Source: JAKLQJ01 sp964534135 (GTDB lineage Bacteria; Elusimicrobiota; Elusimicrobia; Elusimicrobiales; UBA9959). From it: a DNA stretch of 5,980 nucleotides. Both the position numbers and the translations under genes were made by a program. Of the stretch, positions 5,879 through 5,980 are shown piece by piece. Where the stretch lies: the NCBI GenBank assembly GCA_964534135.1, contig CAZHQC010000125.1:1-5980 (forward strand), written 5' to 3'. How positions within the stretch are numbered: the first letter of the stretch is position 1; every line of letters starts with the position of its first letter. The notes under the pieces are model-generated. The model was not told the origin of the DNA. It made no database searches and saw only the letters and a list, made by a program, of their open reading frames with translations.

Positions 5879-5980
5879 TTATGTCTGTTGTTCTTTTTCC
5901 GCGAGCAATGTTTCAAAATAGTCCATAAGAGATTCACCATTGGCGGCGGATTTATAAACTTTACCTAAAGGGAAGATAAA
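5879..5980 (-). CDS. C-terminal tail of an unidentified protein (partial)
   Basis: An open frame enters from the right edge and ends at TAA 5881-5879. It gives the last 33 residues of a protein, including FPLGKVYKSAANGESLMDYF and ending in a charged tail, EKEQQT. The frame has natural composition for this genome and ends cleanly beside a hairpin, which supports a real gene. The fragment is too short to recognise a family; the start lies beyond the window. It reads in the same direction as the four-gene operon but is separated from it by over 1 kb and by the oppositely oriented VOC gene, so it is probably not part of that operon. Confidence 0.55.
   Translation of the reverse strand, partial: FIFPLGKVYKSAANGESLMDYFETLLAEKEQQT

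Overview
The window comes from an AT-rich bacterial chromosome with tightly packed genes. Hand counts give roughly 27-47% GC in sampled 60-base lines of the minus-strand genes. The exported proteins have ordinary Sec signal peptides, and the mix of a clostripain-type protease, a squalene/phytoene-synthase-family enzyme and a large TPR protein would suit an uncultured Gram-negative-type lineage. Elusimicrobiota is one possibility, but this is an impression from gene style, not a demonstrated assignment.

Region 1 (5-4801, minus strand) is a four-gene operon, transcribed right to left: exported peptidase C11 (clostripain family), HpnD-like squalene/phytoene synthase, dCTP deaminase (dcd), and an exported TPR protein with an unrecognised C-terminal domain. 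All three junctions overlap, by 1, 7 and 1 nt; two are TAATG stop/start fusions. The four products should therefore be translationally coupled although they belong to unrelated pathways (proteolysis, isoprenoid synthesis, dUTP supply, envelope scaffold). Two upstream TTG codons that would lengthen the synthase and Dcd are unlikely starts; the evidence favours the ATG codons at 3392 and 2568.

Region 2 (4802-5878) is about 1.1 kb of mostly non-coding DNA around one plus-strand gene, a bleomycin-resistance/glyoxalase-like VOC protein (5112-5531). That gene is about 46% GC, has its own strong sigma70-type promoter (TTGACA, 17 bp, TAGAAT), and looks acquired. It is bracketed by inverted copies of a repeat built from degenerate 8-bp units (consensus RCTGTCGC). 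The left copy lies at 4907-4958, and two right copies lie within a ~73-bp tandem duplication at about 5687-5843. An 18-bp palindrome at 4873-4890 lies in the leader of the operon and could be an operator.

Region 3 (5879-5980, minus strand) is the C-terminal tail of another gene cut by the window edge; a perfect 7-bp hairpin sits directly behind its stop codon.

No tRNA, rRNA, CRISPR, transposase or integrase was seen. The most unusual items are the octamer repeat elements flanking the VOC gene, the orphan C-terminal domain of the TPR protein, and the odd company kept within the coupled operon.
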